Assembly (NCBI RefSeq): GCF_000720185.1 | Contig: NZ_JOIY01000059.1 | Coordinates: 1-36,447 of the forward strand | Direction of reading: 5' to 3' | Origin: Streptomyces sp. NRRL S-340 | GTDB taxonomy: Bacteria > Actinomycetota > Actinomycetes > Streptomycetales > Streptomycetaceae | DNA length: 36,447 nt | Shown: one piece after another, positions 36,263 to 36,447 of the stretch | Position numbering within the stretch: position 1 is the stretch's first letter | How the letters are laid out: each line of letters starts with the position of its first letter | Made by a program: the position numbers and the translations under genes | Notes under the pieces: generated by a model | What the model saw: the letters and a program-made list of their open reading frames with translations, nothing else | Databases searched by the model: none | What the model was told of the DNA's origin: nothing

Positions 36263-36447
36263 TCCGGTCTGACCTGGTCTTTTCGTCCTTCGCGACGCTC
36301 TGCCGCGGGCCGCGGGTCGTGGGTCACGCGCCGCCGCCCGTACCGCCGTCCCGGTGCGCCGCGCCCGCCGCCACCATCCCCCTGTGCCGCGCCCGCCCCC
36401 ACCGTCCGCCGCCGCGCCCGCCCCCCCTGCCGCAGCCGCCCCCGCCC
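36263..36447. other. Right-end sequence, no gene identified
   Basis: Up to about 36290 the sequence is moderately A+T-rich. From about 36330 to the end the plus strand is dominated by C (runs such as CCCGCCCCCCC) with few A or T. The short open frames here have biased composition only. A gene may begin or end beyond the window. Confidence 0.4.

Noticed and set aside
36214..36402. A 62-codon minus-strand frame before the HEPN gene
   Set aside because: It overlaps the damage-type promoter and leader of the HEPN gene and has only composition-driven sequence.

Overview
The window is chromosomal DNA of very high G+C content, with frequent GTG and TTG starts, chained 4-base stop/start overlaps and almost no non-coding space. 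Gene content and order match the conserved core of a Streptomyces (or close relative) chromosome around the division and cell wall (dcw) cluster. The order is what I know from Streptomyces coelicolor, but no database comparison could be made here.

Left flank (1-5186): the last codons of a transposase, then minus-strand genes for a CPA1 Na+/H+ antiporter, a GNAT acetyltransferase, an RluA/RluD-type pseudouridine synthase, prolipoprotein signal peptidase LspA, and a TraR/DksA-type zinc-finger protein with a long Lys/Ala/Pro tail. A roughly 600-base divergent region follows. It carries a promoter for the zinc-finger gene and, on the plus strand, a T-box leader that appears to control translation of ileS (5789-8944). 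The IleRS has a GxHH active-site signature in place of HxGH.

Centre (9182-27345, all minus strand, transcribed right to left): rsmH, ftsL, ftsI, murE, murF, mraY, murD, ftsW, murG, ftsQ, ftsZ, pgeF (ylmD), yggS (ylmE), sepF, yggT (ylmG), divIVA. Together they make lipid II (MurE/F/D, MraY, MurG), polymerise and cross-link septal wall (FtsW, FtsI, with FtsQ and FtsL), build and anchor the Z-ring (FtsZ, SepF), and direct polar growth (DivIVA). murC, mraZ, ddl and ftsA are absent. Promoter-like sequences lie upstream of rsmH and in the ftsQ-ftsZ gap. A strong bidirectional hairpin separates divIVA from ileS.

Right flank (27763-36447): a small beta-carbonic anhydrase; a plus-strand MoxR ATPase / DUF58 / transglutaminase (TgpA-like) operon; a bidirectional terminator; then minus-strand genes for a DUF3040 membrane protein, a SAM methyltransferase and a SAV_6107-type HEPN protein. 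The HEPN gene is preceded by a sequence closely matching the LexA-independent (RecA-NDp / PafBC) DNA-damage promoter.

No tRNA, rRNA, CRISPR array, prophage or biosynthetic gene cluster was seen. The points most worth following are the GxHH IleRS behind a readable T-box switch, the damage-type promoter on the HEPN gene, the repeat-based alternative hairpins in the ftsZ leader, and the histone-H1-like DksA-family protein.
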